Below are positions 28,259 through 39,343 of a stretch of 64,000 nt of DNA, in pieces (position 1 is the first letter of the stretch; each line of letters begins with the position of its first letter). The position numbers and the translations under genes were made by a program. The stretch spans positions 1-64,000 of the forward strand of contig NZ_VMNK01000015.1 of the NCBI RefSeq assembly GCF_007625155.1, written 5' to 3'. Source of the DNA: Denitromonas halophila (GTDB lineage Bacteria; Pseudomonadota; Gammaproteobacteria; Burkholderiales; Rhodocyclaceae). The notes beneath the pieces were generated by a model. That model was not told the DNA's origin, did not search any database, and was given only the letters and a program-made list of their open reading frames with translations.

Positions 28259-29340
28259 TGGCTGAAGGGATGAGCGAAGAGCAGGAACTGCTCAAACTGC
28301 GCAACGAAATCGATGCGATTGACGATGCACTGCTGGCCAGCATGTCGCGCCGTGGCAAGCTCGCCCAGCGGGTGGGTGAGATCAAGCAGGGCAATATCTA
28401 TCGCCCGGAGCGCGAAGCCCAGGTCCTGCGGCGCCTGGCCGACGCAAACCCCGGCCCCTTGCCGTCGACGGCGATTCAGCGGATTTTTCGCGAATTGATG
28501 TCGGCCTGCCTGGCGCTTGAGCAGCCGCTCAAGGTGGCCTATCTCGGGCCGGCGGGCACTTTTTCGGAAAGCGCCTCGCGCAAGCACTTCGGCAGCGCGC
28601 CGACCTTCATGCCCATGCTCGCCATCGACGATGTATTCCGTTCGGTCGAGGCGGGTAGCGTCGACTACGGCGTGGTGCCGGTCGAGAATTCCACCGAAGG
28701 CGCCATCGGCCGCACGCTTGACCTGCTGCTGCTTAACCCGCTCAAGATCTGCGGCGAGGTCAAGCTGCGCATTCACCAGCACCTCATGTCCAAGGCCGAC
28801 GGCCTGGGTGCCGCACGACGAGTCTATTCGCATGCGCAGAGCCTGGCGCAGTGTCAGGAGTGGCTAAACCGAAATCTGCCCTCGCTGCCCCGTGTGCCCG
28901 TGGCCAGCAATGCCGAGGCCGCGCGCCTGGCGGCGGAGGATCCGGAGTCGGTGGCCATTGCCGGCGAAGCGGCAGCCGAATTGTATGGCTTGAACATTCT
29001 GGCCGGCAATATCGAAGACGACCCCAACAACACCACGCGTTTCCTGGTGATCTGCCCGCATGACGCGGGCCCTTCCGGCAAGGATAAAACCTCGTTGGTG
29101 TGCTCCACGCCGAACCGCGCCGGGGCCATGCACCGCCTGCTTCAGCCGCTGGCCGAGCATGGGGTGAGCATGAGCAAGCTGCAATCGCGTCCGGCGCGTT
29201 CTGGCCTGTGGGAATACGTCTATTACATCGATTTTGAAGGCCACCAGAGCGAGGCGAAAGTGGTCGCAGCCCTGGCCGATCTCGAGCGCAACGCGAGCTT
29301 CGTGAAGGTGCTGGGGTCCTATCCGGTCGCCGCGCTCTGA
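28258..29340 (+). CDS. pheA: Bifunctional chorismate mutase/prephenate dehydratase
   Basis: The 360-residue P-protein has an AroQ chorismate mutase domain (about residues 8-88, [20 protein letters not shown]), a prephenate dehydratase domain (about 92-270, [18 protein letters not shown]) and a C-terminal ACT domain (about 280-355) for phenylalanine feedback. Start is the ATG in the TGATG overlap with serC; a second methionine four codons on is also possible. It commits chorismate to phenylalanine. Confidence 0.95.
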   Translation: MAEGMSEEQELLKLRNEIDAIDDALLASMSRRGKLAQRVGEIKQGNIYRPEREAQVLRRLADANPGPLPSTAIQRIFRELMSACLALEQPLKVAYLGPAGTFSESASRKHFGSAPTFMPMLAIDDVFRSVEAGSVDYGVVPVENSTEGAIGRTLDLLLLNPLKICGEVKLRIHQHLMSKADGLGAARRVYSHAQSLAQCQEWLNRNLPSLPRVPVASNAEAARLAAEDPESVAIAGEAAAELYGLNILAGNIEDDPNNTTRFLVICPHDAGPSGKDKTSLVCSTPNRAGAMHRLLQPLAEHGVSMSKLQSRPARSGLWEYVYYIDFEGHQSEAKVVAALADLERNASFVKVLGSYPVAAL

Positions 29341-29399
29341 ATGCCGAGGCGCAGCAGGACAAGCACAAACTAGAAAAGCACTATTCAGGAGACGTCGTC

Positions 29400-30497
29400 A
29401 TGCCAATCGCCGATCGGGCGCCGGACTACATTCGGGCCATTTCTCCCTATCAACCGGGTAAGCCAATTTCCGAGCTGGCGCGCGAGATGGGTTTGGTCGA
29501 GGCGAGCATCGTCAAGCTCGCCTCGAACGAGAACCCGCTCGGCATCAGCCCGATGGCCAAAGAGGCCATTGCGCGGGCGCTGCTCGAGCTGGCCCGCTAT
29601 CCGGACGGCAATGGCTTCGCGCTGAAGGCTGCTTTGTCGGAACGCACTGGCGTGCCGATGAGTGGCATCGTGCTGGGTAACGGCTCGAATGACGTGCTTG
29701 AATTGGTGGCACGCACTTTCTTGACGCCGGGCTCCGAAGCGGTGTTCTCCGAGCACGCGTTTGCGGTCTATCCCTTGGCGACGATGGCGGTCGGCGGAAA
29801 GCCCGTCGCCGTGCCAGCCAGGGATTTTGGCCACGACCTCGACGCCATGGCGGCCGCCGTGACCGACAAAACCGGCGTGATCTTCATTGCCAACCCCAAC
29901 AATCCCACCGGTACTTTCCTGTCAGGACCACAGATCGAGGCCTTCCTCGAAAAGATCCCCGAGCGGGTGCTGGTGGTGCTTGACGAGGCCTACACTGAAT
30001 ACCTGTCGGACGACGACCGCTATGATGCCATCGGCTGGCTGGCGCGTTTCCCGAATCTGCTGGTGTCGCGCACCTTTTCAAAGGCGTATGGGCTGGCCGG
30101 GTTGCGGGTCGGGTATGGTTTGGCGCACCCGAGCGTGATCGATCTGCTCAACCGGGTGCGTCAGCCGTTCAACGTCAATAGCCTGGCCTTGGCGGCCGCG
30201 ACCGCCGCGCTGCGGGATGAAGAGTTTCTGGCCAAGAGCGCGGCCCTCAACCGTCGGGGCATGGCGCAATTGACCGACGCGTTCCGCGCCATGTCGCTGG
30301 AATGGATCCCGTCCTGGGGCAACTTTGTTACGGTCAAGGTGGGTGACGGTGATCAGATCAACCGCAAGTTGCTGGCGCAAGGCGTGATCGTCCGCCCGAT
30401 CGCCAGCTATGGCATGCCGCAATGGCTCAGGGTATCGATTGGTCTGCCCGAAGAAAACGCCCGATTCATCTCGGCCTTGCAGCAGGCACTGAGCTGA
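29400..30497 (+). CDS. hisC: Histidinol-phosphate/aromatic aminotransferase
   Basis: The 365-residue fold-I aminotransferase has PLP lysine K228 in [18 protein letters not shown] and the NPNNPTG motif at residues 165-171. Its place between pheA and tyrA suggests it mainly transaminates phenylpyruvate, hydroxyphenylpyruvate or prephenate, with histidinol-phosphate as an additional possible substrate (a HisC2-type paralogue). It follows a GGAG site at about 29388 and its stop overlaps the tyrA start. Confidence 0.92.
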   Translation: MPIADRAPDYIRAISPYQPGKPISELAREMGLVEASIVKLASNENPLGISPMAKEAIARALLELARYPDGNGFALKAALSERTGVPMSGIVLGNGSNDVLELVARTFLTPGSEAVFSEHAFAVYPLATMAVGGKPVAVPARDFGHDLDAMAAAVTDKTGVIFIANPNNPTGTFLSGPQIEAFLEKIPERVLVVLDEAYTEYLSDDDRYDAIGWLARFPNLLVSRTFSKAYGLAGLRVGYGLAHPSVIDLLNRVRQPFNVNSLALAAATAALRDEEFLAKSAALNRRGMAQLTDAFRAMSLEWIPSWGNFVTVKVGDGDQINRKLLAQGVIVRPIASYGMPQWLRVSIGLPEENARFISALQQALS

Positions 30498-31390
30498 TGG
30501 ATGTATTGCCAGAGGCGCCGATTCGACGGCTGGTAGTTTGTGGCGTTGGCCTGATCGGCGGCTCGTTTGCGCTGGCCTTGAAGTCGGCCGGAATGGTGGA
30601 GCGGGTGGTCGGTGTCGGGCGCACGCAAGCCTCGCTGGAGCGTGCGAAAACGCTCGGCGTGATTGATGAAGTCGCGCTGGATTGGGCAACGGCCCTGAGC
30701 GGCGCCGACTTCGTGCTTCTGGCCATGCCGGTCGGTCAGGCAAATGCGGTGATGGCGGCTATGGCGCCGCATCTGGCGCCCGGCACTGTTGTGACTGATG
30801 CCGGCAGCACCAAGCGTGATGTGATCGAGGCCATTTACGCCCATCTGGACGCCCACCTGATGCATGTGGTGCCGGCACATCCGATTGCGGGTGCTGAAAA
30901 AAGCGGTGCCGACGCGGCGTTTTCGACGCTCTATCGTGGGCGCAATGTCGTTGTCACGCCCTTGCCAGAGAATGATCCGGCGACGGTGGCGAGGGTGCGT
31001 GCAGTCTGGGCCGCTTGCGGTGCGTCGTTGCGTGAGATGAGTCCGCAAGACCACGATCGCGTATTTGCCGCGGTCAGCCATCTGCCGCATTTGCTGGCCT
31101 TTGGCCTGGTGCATGATCTGGCCGGTCGTGCCAATGCCGAACAGCTCTTCAGCTTTGCGGCCAGTGGTTTTCGCGATTTCACGCGCATTGCCGGCAGTCA
31201 CCCTGAAATGTGGCGAGACATCTGCATGGCGAATCGCCACGCGCTCACGGCCGAGTTGGACCAGTATCTGGGCGAGCTGGCCTATCTGCGCGCACTCTTG
31301 ATGTCGGGCGATGGCGCCAGCCTCGAAACCCTGTTTGGCGAGGCGCGCGAGGCACGCAACCGCTGGGCCGAGAAAACCTTTCCTTCTTGA
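30497..31390 (+). CDS. tyrA: Prephenate/arogenate dehydrogenase
   Basis: The 297-residue protein has an N-terminal NAD-binding fold (VVCGVGLIGGSFALAL) and an all-helical dimerisation domain. MHVVPAHPIAGAEKSG is the catalytic region of TyrA proteins. There is no fused chorismate mutase. It oxidatively decarboxylates prephenate or arogenate toward tyrosine. The start codon overlaps the hisC stop (TGATG), consistent with translational coupling. Confidence 0.93.
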   Translation: MDVLPEAPIRRLVVCGVGLIGGSFALALKSAGMVERVVGVGRTQASLERAKTLGVIDEVALDWATALSGADFVLLAMPVGQANAVMAAMAPHLAPGTVVTDAGSTKRDVIEAIYAHLDAHLMHVVPAHPIAGAEKSGADAAFSTLYRGRNVVVTPLPENDPATVARVRAVWAACGASLREMSPQDHDRVFAAVSHLPHLLAFGLVHDLAGRANAEQLFSFAASGFRDFTRIAGSHPEMWRDICMANRHALTAELDQYLGELAYLRALLMSGDGASLETLFGEAREARNRWAEKTFPS

Positions 31391-31409
31391 TTGATACGGA
31401 TGTCGCAAC

Positions 31410-33335
31410 GTGGAAACCCTTGATCTTGCCCCGATGATCCGGGCTGCGGGCACGGTTCGCCTGCCGGGCTCGAAAAGCATCTCCAACCGGGTGCTGCTGC
31501 TGGCTGCGCTGGCCGACGGGCAGACCCGAGTGCACGACTTGCTGCAATCAGACGATACCGAGCGCATGCTCGACGCGCTGCGCACGCTCGGTGTGCCTTG
31601 GCAGCACGATGTGGCTGCGGACTGTTTTGTGGTCGATGGCGTCGCAGGGCGCTTTCCGGTGGCTGACGCCGATCTGTTTCTCGGCAACGCCGGCACGGCC
31701 TTCCGTCCGCTGACTGCAGCCTTGGCCTTGTCGGGCGGCAACTACCGGCTGTCGGGCGTACCGCGCATGCATGAGCGGCCGATCGGTGATCTGGTGGATG
31801 CCTTGTCGCAACTGGGCGCCGCGGTGACCTACACCGGCAACCCGGGCTACCCCCCGCTGACGATCGGCAAAGGTACGATTCGCGCCGGCGGAACCGTGTC
31901 GGTGCGTGGCGATGTGTCCAGCCAGTTTCTGACCGCCTTGTTGATGGCCGCACCGCTGACCGGCGTTGCCGTCCATATTGAAGTCGTTGGCGAACTGATC
32001 TCCAAGCCCTACATCGAGATCACCTTGAATCTGATGGCACGTTTCGGCGTGCAGGTCGAGCGCGAAGGCTGGCAGCGATTTACCGTGCCGGGCGGCGCGT
32101 GCTATCGCAGCCCGGGTGACATTCACGTCGAAGGTGATGCCTCGTCGGCCTCGTATTTCCTGGCTGCCGGTGCGATGGGCGGTGGCCCGGTCCGTGTCGA
32201 GGGGGTGGGGCGCAACAGCATCCAGGGTGATGTGCGCTTTGCTGAAGCGCTTGAGCAGCTTGGTGTGCAGATCACCATGGGCGAGCACTGGATCGAGGCG
32301 AGTGCGCCTGCCAGCGGACGGCTAAAAGCCTTCGACATGGATCTCAACCACATCCCTGATGCCGCGATGACGCTCGCGGTGATGGCGGTACGCTGCGATG
32401 GCCCGTGTCATTTGCGCAATATCGCCAGCTGGCGGGTCAAGGAAACCGACCGGATTGCCGCGATGGCCACCGAGTTGCGCAAGATCGGTGTCGAGGTCGA
32501 GGAATTTGACGATTCGCTGCGGGTCACGCCACCGCAGACGCTGCGCCATGCCGCTATCGACACCTACGACGACCATCGCATGGCGATGTGTTTCTCGTTG
32601 GTCACCTTGGCGGGCACTGGCGTCACCATCAATGACCCGGCCTGTGTGAACAAAACCTTCCCAGGCTACTTTGACGCCTATCGCAGCATTGCTTCCCCCG
32701 TCCCCGTCGTTGCCATTGATGGCCCATCGGCGTCGGGCAAGGGGACAGTCGCCGCGCGCGTGGCCGAATCGCTGGGTTACCACTATCTCGATAGCGGTTC
32801 ACTCTATCGCTTGGTGGCGTTGGCGACGATTCGCGGTGGTGTGACCGACGACGCAGCAATCGCGGCGGTAGCAGAGACCCTGCCGGCCGAGTTCGTGGGC
32901 GGAAAAATCCTGCTCTCGGGTGCGGATGTGACCGACGCAATCCGTAGTGAAGAATGCGCCGCCATGGCCTCAAAAGTGGCCGCCATTCCGGCGGTGCGCG
33001 ATGCCCTGCTGGAGCGCCAGCGCGCCTATCGCCAAGCGCCAGGCCTTGTGGCGGAAGGGCGCGATATGGGTTCGGTGATTTTTCCGGATGCATCCAGCAA
33101 ATTCTTTCTGACCGCTTCGGTCGAGGCGCGGGCACAACGGCGCTATAAGCAGTTGATGGAAAAGGGTTTGCCTGCTAACATTGACAGTCTTTCTCAGGAG
33201 CTTTCTGAGCGTGATGCGCGAGACGCGGCGCGAAGTGTGGCCCCTTTGAAAAAACTGCCGGACGCAGTGCTTGTTGAAACCTCAGACATGACGGTTGATG
33301 AAGCAGTCCGGTTTGTTGCCGAGCGCATCGCCTGA
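31410..33335 (+). CDS. aroA-cmk: Fused EPSP synthase/cytidylate kinase (AroA-Cmk)
   Basis: A single 641-residue open frame with a GTG start holds two complete enzymes. Residues 1-425 are 5-enolpyruvylshikimate-3-phosphate synthase, with [30 protein letters not shown] and DHRMAM. A linker of only about six residues (RSIASP) follows. Residues 432-641 are cytidylate kinase with P-loop GPSASGKGT (438-446) and the [11 protein letters not shown] and [13 protein letters not shown] motifs. In many betaproteobacteria aroA and cmk are adjacent separate genes; here no stop codon or second start lies between them. The fusion joins aromatic amino acid synthesis to CMP/dCMP phosphorylation without an obvious biochemical link. 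Confidence 0.93.
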   Translation: METLDLAPMIRAAGTVRLPGSKSISNRVLLLAALADGQTRVHDLLQSDDTERMLDALRTLGVPWQHDVAADCFVVDGVAGRFPVADADLFLGNAGTAFRPLTAALALSGGNYRLSGVPRMHERPIGDLVDALSQLGAAVTYTGNPGYPPLTIGKGTIRAGGTVSVRGDVSSQFLTALLMAAPLTGVAVHIEVVGELISKPYIEITLNLMARFGVQVEREGWQRFTVPGGACYRSPGDIHVEGDASSASYFLAAGAMGGGPVRVEGVGRNSIQGDVRFAEALEQLGVQITMGEHWIEASAPASGRLKAFDMDLNHIPDAAMTLAVMAVRCDGPCHLRNIASWRVKETDRIAAMATELRKIGVEVEEFDDSLRVTPPQTLRHAAIDTYDDHRMAMCFSLVTLAGTGVTINDPACVNKTFPGYFDAYRSIASPVPVVAIDGPSASGKGTVAARVAESLGYHYLDSGSLYRLVALATIRGGVTDDAAIAAVAETLPAEFVGGKILLSGADVTDAIRSEECAAMASKVAAIPAVRDALLERQRAYRQAPGLVAEGRDMGSVIFPDASSKFFLTASVEARAQRRYKQLMEKGLPANIDSLSQELSERDARDAARSVAPLKKLPDAVLVETSDMTVDEAVRFVAERIA

Positions 33336-33426
33336 GCGGCGCGCCGGCTCAAACGTATTCCGGCCCTCTGGCCGGTGTGTTTATTAACTAACCCGCTGTC
33401 CTTGTGGCAGCACCAGGTCTTTTTTT

Positions 33427-35133
33427 ATGTCCATTCCCACTCCTGAAATGTCCATGGAAAGCTTTGCCGAGCTGTTCGAGGAAAGCCTTGCGCTGCAGGA
33501 AATGCGCACGGGCGAGGTGATCACCGCCGAGGTGGTCCGCATCGATCAGAACTTCGTTGTCGTGAACGCTGGCTTGAAATCCGAAAGCTACGTTGCGATC
33601 GAAGAGTTCCGCAACGATCACGGCGAACTTGAAGTTAAAGAAGGCGACTACGTCCAGGTTGCCATTGACGCACTCGAAGACGGCTACGGCGAAACCCGCC
33701 TGTCCCGCGACAAAGCCAAGCGCATCGCTGCCTGGAACGACCTTGAGCTCGCGCTCAACGAAGGCACGCTGGTCAACGGTGTGGTCAGTGGTCGTGTCAA
33801 GGGTGGTCTGACGGTCATGACCCACGGTATCCGCGCCTTCCTGCCGGGTTCGCTGGTCGACATGCGTCCTGTTAAAGACACCGCCCCGTACGAGGGTAAA
33901 GAATTCGAATTCAAGGTCATCAAGCTCGACCGCAAGCGCAACAACGTGGTTGTGTCGCGCCGTGCCGTGCTTGAAGAGACCATGGGTGAAGAGCGCGATA
34001 AGCTGCTCGAGAACCTGGCCGAAGGCATGGTCGTCAAAGGCATCGTCAAGAACATCACCGACTACGGCGCGTTCGTGGATCTGGGTGGTATCGACGGTCT
34101 GCTGCACATCACCGACCTGGCCTGGCGTCGTGTGCGTCACCCGTCGGAAGTGGTTGCTGTCGGTGACGAACTCGAAGCCAAAGTGCTCAAGTTCGACCGC
34201 GAGCGTTGCCGCGTGTCGCTGGGTCTCAAGCAGCTCGGCGAAGATCCGTGGGTGGGCATCGCCCGTCGTTACCCCACCGGCACCCGTCTGTTCGGCAAAG
34301 TCACCAACATCACCGACTACGGCTCGTTCGTGGAAGTGGAACAGGGCATCGAAGGTCTGGTGCACGTCTCCGAGATGGACTGGACCAACAAGAACATCCA
34401 CCCGAACAAGGTCGTCCAGCTGGGCGACGAGGTGGAAGTGATGATCCTCGACATCGACGAAGAGCGTCGCCGTATCTCGCTGGGTATGAAGCAGTGCATG
34501 GCCAACCCGTGGGACGAGTTCGCCATGAACTTCAAGAAAGGCGACAAGGTTTCCGGTCAGATCAAGTCGATCACCGACTTCGGTGTGTTCATCGGTTTGG
34601 ATGGTGGCATCGACGGTCTGGTTCACCTGTCCGACCTGTCGTGGTCCGAGCAAGGCGAAGAAGCCGTGCGTCGCTTCAAGAAAGGTGACGAAGTCGAGGC
34701 CGTGGTGCTGGCCATCGACGTCGAGCGTGAGCGTATCTCGCTTGGCATCAAGCAGATGGATGGGGACCCCTTCACCAACTTCATCGCCACCCACGACAAG
34801 AACAGCCTCGTGCGCGGCACCGTAAAGACGGTGGATGCGCGTGGTGCCGTGATTTCGCTGGGCGATGACATCGAAGGCTACCTGCGCGTGTCTGAAGCCG
34901 CTCCGCACCGTATCGACGACTTGACCACCGTGATGAAGGAAGGTGAGGAAGTCGAGACGATGATCATCAACGTGGATCGCAAGTCCCGTTCGATCAACCT
35001 GTCGATCAAAGCCAAGGATCAAGCCGAGACCTCCGATGCCATGCAGAAGCTGGCCGCCGAGAGCTCCGCCGCGACGGGCACCACCAGTCTGGGTGCGTTG
35101 CTCAAGGCGAAGATGGACGAGCAGAAGCAATAA
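33427..35133 (+). CDS. rpsA: 30S ribosomal protein S1
   Basis: The 568-residue protein has six S1 RNA-binding repeats; copies 3-6 are visible as repeated [17 protein letters not shown]-like cores. S1 helps load mRNA on the 30S subunit. The gene lies between cmk and ihfB as in most proteobacteria. A GC-rich hairpin and a T-rich leader precede the ATG, which has only a weak Shine-Dalgarno, as is common for S1. Confidence 0.97.
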   Translation: MSIPTPEMSMESFAELFEESLALQEMRTGEVITAEVVRIDQNFVVVNAGLKSESYVAIEEFRNDHGELEVKEGDYVQVAIDALEDGYGETRLSRDKAKRIAAWNDLELALNEGTLVNGVVSGRVKGGLTVMTHGIRAFLPGSLVDMRPVKDTAPYEGKEFEFKVIKLDRKRNNVVVSRRAVLEETMGEERDKLLENLAEGMVVKGIVKNITDYGAFVDLGGIDGLLHITDLAWRRVRHPSEVVAVGDELEAKVLKFDRERCRVSLGLKQLGEDPWVGIARRYPTGTRLFGKVTNITDYGSFVEVEQGIEGLVHVSEMDWTNKNIHPNKVVQLGDEVEVMILDIDEERRRISLGMKQCMANPWDEFAMNFKKGDKVSGQIKSITDFGVFIGLDGGIDGLVHLSDLSWSEQGEEAVRRFKKGDEVEAVVLAIDVERERISLGIKQMDGDPFTNFIATHDKNSLVRGTVKTVDARGAVISLGDDIEGYLRVSEAAPHRIDDLTTVMKEGEEVETMIINVDRKSRSINLSIKAKDQAETSDAMQKLAAESSAATGTTSLGALLKAKMDEQKQ

Positions 35134-35144
35134 TTGGTGCACTC

Positions 35145-35429
35145 ATGACCAAATCGGAGCTCATTGCGCGACTGGCGGCACGTTTTCCGCAGTTGGTTGC
35201 CAAGGATGCCGATTACGCTGTCAAGATGATTCTCGATGCGATGACCGACTCATTGTCACGTGGTGATCGCATCGAGATTCGCGGCTTCGGCAGCTTTGCG
35301 CTGAATTACCGCCCGCCCCGCATGGGACGCAATCCGAAATCCGGTGAACGGGTTGAGGTTGCCGAAAAACATGTGCCGCACTTCAAGGCGGGAAAGGAAT
35401 TGCGGGAACGTGTGGATCTGGCCGAATAA
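35145..35429 (+). CDS. ihfB: Integration host factor beta subunit
   Basis: The 94-residue DNABII protein has the beta-arm sequence [17 protein letters not shown] and the start [15 protein letters not shown]. It forms a heterodimer with IHF-alpha (encoded at 50787) that sharply bends DNA. It follows rpsA by 11 bp and ends at an intrinsic terminator. Confidence 0.95.
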   Translation: MTKSELIARLAARFPQLVAKDADYAVKMILDAMTDSLSRGDRIEIRGFGSFALNYRPPRMGRNPKSGERVEVAEKHVPHFKAGKELRERVDLAE

Positions 35430-35452
35430 TCGGTTCAGATTGTGTCATTGGG

Positions 35453-35480
35453 GAAGGCGGTTTCGACCGCCTTCTTTTTT
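35453..35480 (+). terminator. Intrinsic terminator after ihfB
   Basis: GAAGGCGG pairs with CCGCCTTC across a 6-base loop and is followed by six T residues. It ends the gyrA-to-ihfB block and separates it from lapA. Confidence 0.85.
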
Positions 35481-35508
35481 GTCCACGAGTCGGCCATAAT
35501 CACCCCCT

Positions 35509-35826
35509 ATGCGAATCATTGTCTGGATTATCCGTCTGGCGGTCTTCCTCGTTCTATTCGGCTTTGCCGTCAAGAACGACCAACTCACGACGCTGAACTT
35601 CTACATGGGCAAGCAATGGCAGTTGCCATTGGTCTTGGTCATCCTGGGGGCATTCGCCGCCGGGGCGCTGGTAGGCGTGACCGCGACGCTGTCGTCGCTG
35701 GTGCGTCAGCGGCGCGAGATTGGAAAACTGCGTAAATCACTGCGCAAGGCAGAAGCCGAAATCAAGGCGTCGGCAGGCACGGCCGTTGTGCCGCGGGCCG
35801 ACGGGGACGCGCCTGAAGCGTTCTGA
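35509..35826 (+). CDS. lapA: Lipopolysaccharide assembly protein LapA-like (YciS)
   Basis: The 105-residue protein has two membrane helices (residues 2-20 and 42-66) and a basic coiled-coil tail (residues 68-90). These features and its position directly before lapB match LapA. With LapB it helps control LPS synthesis through FtsH-mediated turnover of LpxC in E. coli. Confidence 0.85.
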   Translation: MRIIVWIIRLAVFLVLFGFAVKNDQLTTLNFYMGKQWQLPLVLVILGAFAAGALVGVTATLSSLVRQRREIGKLRKSLRKAEAEIKASAGTAVVPRADGDAPEAF

Positions 35827-35831
35827 CCCCC

Positions 35832-37007
35832 ATGGAAATTGAATTCTGGTGGTTACTGGCGCTGCCGCTGTTCTTTGCCTTGGGCTGGATGGCGGCGCGG
35901 GTTGATATCCGGCATGTGATGAAGGAGTCGCGCAGTTTGCCGCGCTCCTATCTCAATGGATTGAATTTTCTGCTCAACGAGCAGCCCGATAAAGCCATCG
36001 ATGCTTTCATTGAGGCCGTGCGTATCGACCCCGATACGGTCGAGCTGCATTTTGCCCTCGGCAGCCTGTTTCGCCGTCGCGGCGAAACCGAGCGCGCGAT
36101 CCGCATGCACCAACACCTAGTCGATCGCGAAGACCTGAATGAATCCCAGCGCCTGCAGGCACTGGCGGAGCTCGGTCAGGACTATCTGAAAGCCGGCTTG
36201 CTCGATCGCGCTGAATCCGTCTTCCTGCGCTTGCGTGGCACGGCTTTGAACGACGTTGCCCTGCGCGATCTGCTGGAAATCTATCAACAAGAAAAAGACT
36301 GGCCGAAAGCGATCGACATCGCCAAAGCCCTGCCTGATCACGAGAGTGTCTGGTGGCGCAAGGAAATGGCCAATTTTCATTGCGAGATGGCCTCCGACGC
36401 GCTGGCGGACTCGCGGCTCGACGATGCCGAAACGGCCATTCAGTCGGCCTTGCAGATCAATCCCCGGTCGGTTCGTGGAAGCCTGATCAAAGGCGATCTG
36501 GCGGCGCGGCGCGGCGATCTCGACGAGGCTGTCCTTGCCTGGAAGCGGATCGAAGGGCAGGACCCACTCTATCTCTCGCTCGCTGCGGAACGTCTGATGA
36601 AGGCGTACGACGCGCAGGGCCGGATAGAAGATGGACTGCAGTTGCTGCGCGCCTACCTGGAGCGCCACTCTTCGCTCGATCTGCTCGATGTGCTGTTTGA
36701 CCGCACGCTCAAGCTGGCCGGTTCGCTCAGCGCCTATGATCTGGTGCGCGACGAGTTGCGGCGCAATCCGAGCGTGCTCGGTCTCGACAAAATGCTGGAA
36801 GCGGCCCTGGTGGCCGCGCCGACCGAGCTTCGCCCCGATATCGAGCTGGTGCGTCAGCTGGTGCATAGTCACACGCGTCGCGTGGCGCGCTACCGCTGCG
36901 ACGCCTGCGGATTCAAGGCGCGTCAGTTCTATTGGCGATGCCCGGCCTGTGGAGGTTGGGAAACCACGCCGCCACGGCGGACGGAAGAATACGATCTGGT
37001 GCCTTGA
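35832..37007 (+). CDS. lapB: Lipopolysaccharide assembly protein LapB (YciM)
   Basis: The 391-residue protein has an N-terminal membrane anchor (residues 4-20), about nine TPR-like repeats in the middle and a C-terminal rubredoxin-like zinc ribbon with C356, C359, C370 and C373 (CDACG and CPACG). LapB is the adaptor that directs FtsH to LpxC, balancing LPS and phospholipid. It follows lapA by 5 bp. Confidence 0.93.
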   Translation: MEIEFWWLLALPLFFALGWMAARVDIRHVMKESRSLPRSYLNGLNFLLNEQPDKAIDAFIEAVRIDPDTVELHFALGSLFRRRGETERAIRMHQHLVDREDLNESQRLQALAELGQDYLKAGLLDRAESVFLRLRGTALNDVALRDLLEIYQQEKDWPKAIDIAKALPDHESVWWRKEMANFHCEMASDALADSRLDDAETAIQSALQINPRSVRGSLIKGDLAARRGDLDEAVLAWKRIEGQDPLYLSLAAERLMKAYDAQGRIEDGLQLLRAYLERHSSLDLLDVLFDRTLKLAGSLSAYDLVRDELRRNPSVLGLDKMLEAALVAAPTELRPDIELVRQLVHSHTRRVARYRCDACGFKARQFYWRCPACGGWETTPPRRTEEYDLVP

Positions 37008-37048
37008 GCAATCCTCCCGGCGCCTGCAGATGACATGAGGATAGAGAG

Positions 37049-38371
37049 ATGAAAGTTACCGTTATCGGTACGGGCTACGTGGGCCTGGTGTCGGGCGCCT
37101 GTTTGGCCGACGTAGGCAATGATGTGCTGTGTCTGGATGTCGATCCGGCCAAAATCAAGATTCTTGAAGAGGGTGGCATCCCCATTCACGAGCCGGGGCT
37201 GCACGAAATCGTCCGCCGCAACGTTGAAGCCGGTCGCCTGTCCTTTACGACTGACGTCGAAAAGGCTGCAAAGTGGGGTGTGACGCAGTTCATTGCCGTC
37301 GGGACGCCGCCGGATGAAGACGGCTCGGCCGATCTTAAATATGTGATCGCCGCCGCGCGCAATATCGGCAAGCACATGGATGCTTACCGGGTGATCGTGG
37401 ATAAATCCACGGTGCCGGTCGGCACCGCCGACAAGGTGCGCGCTGCGGTGGCTGAGGAATTAGCCAAGCGTGGCAGCACGACGGAATTCAGTGTGGTGTC
37501 GAACCCCGAGTTCCTGAAAGAAGGGGCCGCCATCGAAGACTTCATGCGTCCCGACCGCATCGTGGTGGGTGCTGAAGACCCGCAGGCCATCGAGCTGATG
37601 CGTCAGTTGTATGCGCCCTTCCAGCGCAATCACGACCGTCTGGTGTTCATGGACGTGCGCAGCGCCGAGCTCACCAAATATGCCGCGAATGCCATGCTGG
37701 CCACGCGGATCAGCTTCATGAACGAACTGGCCAATCTGGCCGAAACGCTCGGCGCCGACATCGAATTGGTGCGTCAGGGCATCGGTTCGGATCCGCGTAT
37801 CGGCTGGCATTTCCTGTACGCCGGTTGTGGTTACGGCGGCTCGTGCTTTCCGAAAGACGTGAAGGCGCTGATCCGCACCGGCAGTGAACACGGCCATGAC
37901 CTCAAGCTGCTTGGCGCGGTCGAGGCGGCCAACGAGATTCAAAAGCATGTGCTGGTCGACAAGATCGTGCGTCGCTTCGGTGAGGATCTGACCGGTCGAC
38001 ACTTCGCGCTGTGGGGCCTGGCCTTCAAGCCGAACACCGACGACATGCGCGATGCACCCAGCCGCGTGATCATTCAGGAATTGTTCAAGCGGGGCGCGAC
38101 GGTGGCCGCTTACGATCCGGTTGCCATGCAGGAGGCCGAACGGATTTTCGGGGATGAACCCCGTCTGAGCTACGCCGGTCGCCCAAAGAGCACGCTCGAC
38201 AATGCCGACGCGCTGGTCATCGTCACCGAGTGGAAAGAATTCCGTAGCCCCGACTTCGAGGCCATCAAGTCGCGCCTCAAGCAGCCCGTCATGTTTGACG
38301 GCCGGAATATGTACGATCCCGCATTGATCCGCGCCGAAGGCATTGAATACTTCGGTATCGGGCGCGGCTGA
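37049..38371 (+). CDS. ugd: UDP-glucose 6-dehydrogenase
   Basis: The 440-residue enzyme has the N-terminal NAD-binding [10 protein letters not shown] motif and catalytic cysteine C266 in [12 protein letters not shown]. It oxidises UDP-glucose to UDP-glucuronate for envelope polysaccharides. The Shine-Dalgarno AGAGAG precedes the ATG. The heptose kinase gene begins 2 bp after its stop, so the two are probably co-transcribed. Confidence 0.94.
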   Translation: MKVTVIGTGYVGLVSGACLADVGNDVLCLDVDPAKIKILEEGGIPIHEPGLHEIVRRNVEAGRLSFTTDVEKAAKWGVTQFIAVGTPPDEDGSADLKYVIAAARNIGKHMDAYRVIVDKSTVPVGTADKVRAAVAEELAKRGSTTEFSVVSNPEFLKEGAAIEDFMRPDRIVVGAEDPQAIELMRQLYAPFQRNHDRLVFMDVRSAELTKYAANAMLATRISFMNELANLAETLGADIELVRQGIGSDPRIGWHFLYAGCGYGGSCFPKDVKALIRTGSEHGHDLKLLGAVEAANEIQKHVLVDKIVRRFGEDLTGRHFALWGLAFKPNTDDMRDAPSRVIIQELFKRGATVAAYDPVAMQEAERIFGDEPRLSYAGRPKSTLDNADALVIVTEWKEFRSPDFEAIKSRLKQPVMFDGRNMYDPALIRAEGIEYFGIGRG

Positions 38372-38372
38372 G

Positions 38373-39317
38373 ATGAGCGGTCGCGACGTGCTGCCGGAGA
38401 CATCGGCGGCGCGAATTCTCGTTGTCGGCGATGTCATGCTCGACCGTTACTGGTTCGGTGACGTCAACCGGATTTCGCCCGAGGCGCCGGTGCCGGTGGT
38501 GCGCATGACGCGCGCCGAAGACCGCCCCGGCGGCGCGGCCAACGTGGCGCGCAACGCGTCGGCGCTGGGCACGCAGGTGTCCTTGTTGTCGGTGGTCGGG
38601 CAGGACGAGGCGGGCGACAGCCTCGATCGCCTGCTGGCCGAATCGGCGGTCCGCGCCCATCTGTTTCGTGACGCCAGCGTTCAGACCACGCTCAAGCTGC
38701 GGGTCATCGGCCGAAGCCAGCAGTTGTTGCGCATCGACTTTGAGCAACGACCGCAGGCCGAGGTGCTGGCCGCCAAGCTGGATACTTTCAAACAACTGCT
38801 GTCCGCCCATGATCTGGTGCTGATTTCCGATTACGACAAAGGCGCATTGGACCATGTCGAGGCGATGGTTCAGGCCGCCAAAGTGGCCGGCAAGCCGGTG
38901 CTGGTTGACCCCAAGGGCGATGACTTCACACGCTATGCCGGCGCGACTGTCCTGACCCCGAACCGGGGTGAGCTTCAGGGGATCGTTGGTCGTTGGCGCT
39001 CCGAGGCTGATCTGGCTGCACGCGTCGACGCCTTGCGAAAAGAGCTGTCGATCGGTGCCGTGTTGCTGACCCGGTCCGAAGAAGGCATGACGCTGTTTGA
39101 TGAAAACGGCGTCAGTCATGAACCGACGCGCGCGCGCGAGGTCTTTGATGTGTCGGGTGCGGGCGATACCGTGATTGCGACTTTCGCCGTAATGCTGGCC
39201 TGCGGCCTGTCTGCCCCCGATGCCATGCACTGGGCCAATCTTGCCGCCGGCGTTGTTGTCGGCAAACTCGGAACGGCGGTCGTCTCGCTGGATGAGCTGC
39301 GCGCCAGCGCGTCTTGA
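38373..39317 (+). CDS. rfaE1: D-glycero-beta-D-manno-heptose-7-phosphate kinase (HldE kinase domain)
   Basis: The 314-residue PfkB/ribokinase-family protein has the signature RPGGAANVARNASALG and the C-terminal DVSGAGDTVIATFA with catalytic aspartate. It corresponds to the kinase half of E. coli HldE; the adenylyltransferase half is absent, so that step must be encoded elsewhere. It makes ADP-heptose precursors for the LPS inner core. The start at 38373 fits the 2-bp spacing after ugd. Confidence 0.92.
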   Translation: MSGRDVLPETSAARILVVGDVMLDRYWFGDVNRISPEAPVPVVRMTRAEDRPGGAANVARNASALGTQVSLLSVVGQDEAGDSLDRLLAESAVRAHLFRDASVQTTLKLRVIGRSQQLLRIDFEQRPQAEVLAAKLDTFKQLLSAHDLVLISDYDKGALDHVEAMVQAAKVAGKPVLVDPKGDDFTRYAGATVLTPNRGELQGIVGRWRSEADLAARVDALRKELSIGAVLLTRSEEGMTLFDENGVSHEPTRAREVFDVSGAGDTVIATFAVMLACGLSAPDAMHWANLAAGVVVGKLGTAVVSLDELRASAS

Positions 39318-39343
39318 CGCGACCTAACCATTGGAAAGAACGG

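Noticed and set aside
33388-35142. Long open frame antisense to rpsA (584 codons), and similar long frames antisense to serC, gyrA and thrS
   Set aside because: They lie entirely opposite certain housekeeping genes in high-GC DNA, where third-position GC bias keeps the opposite strand open. No domains or ribosome sites were found.
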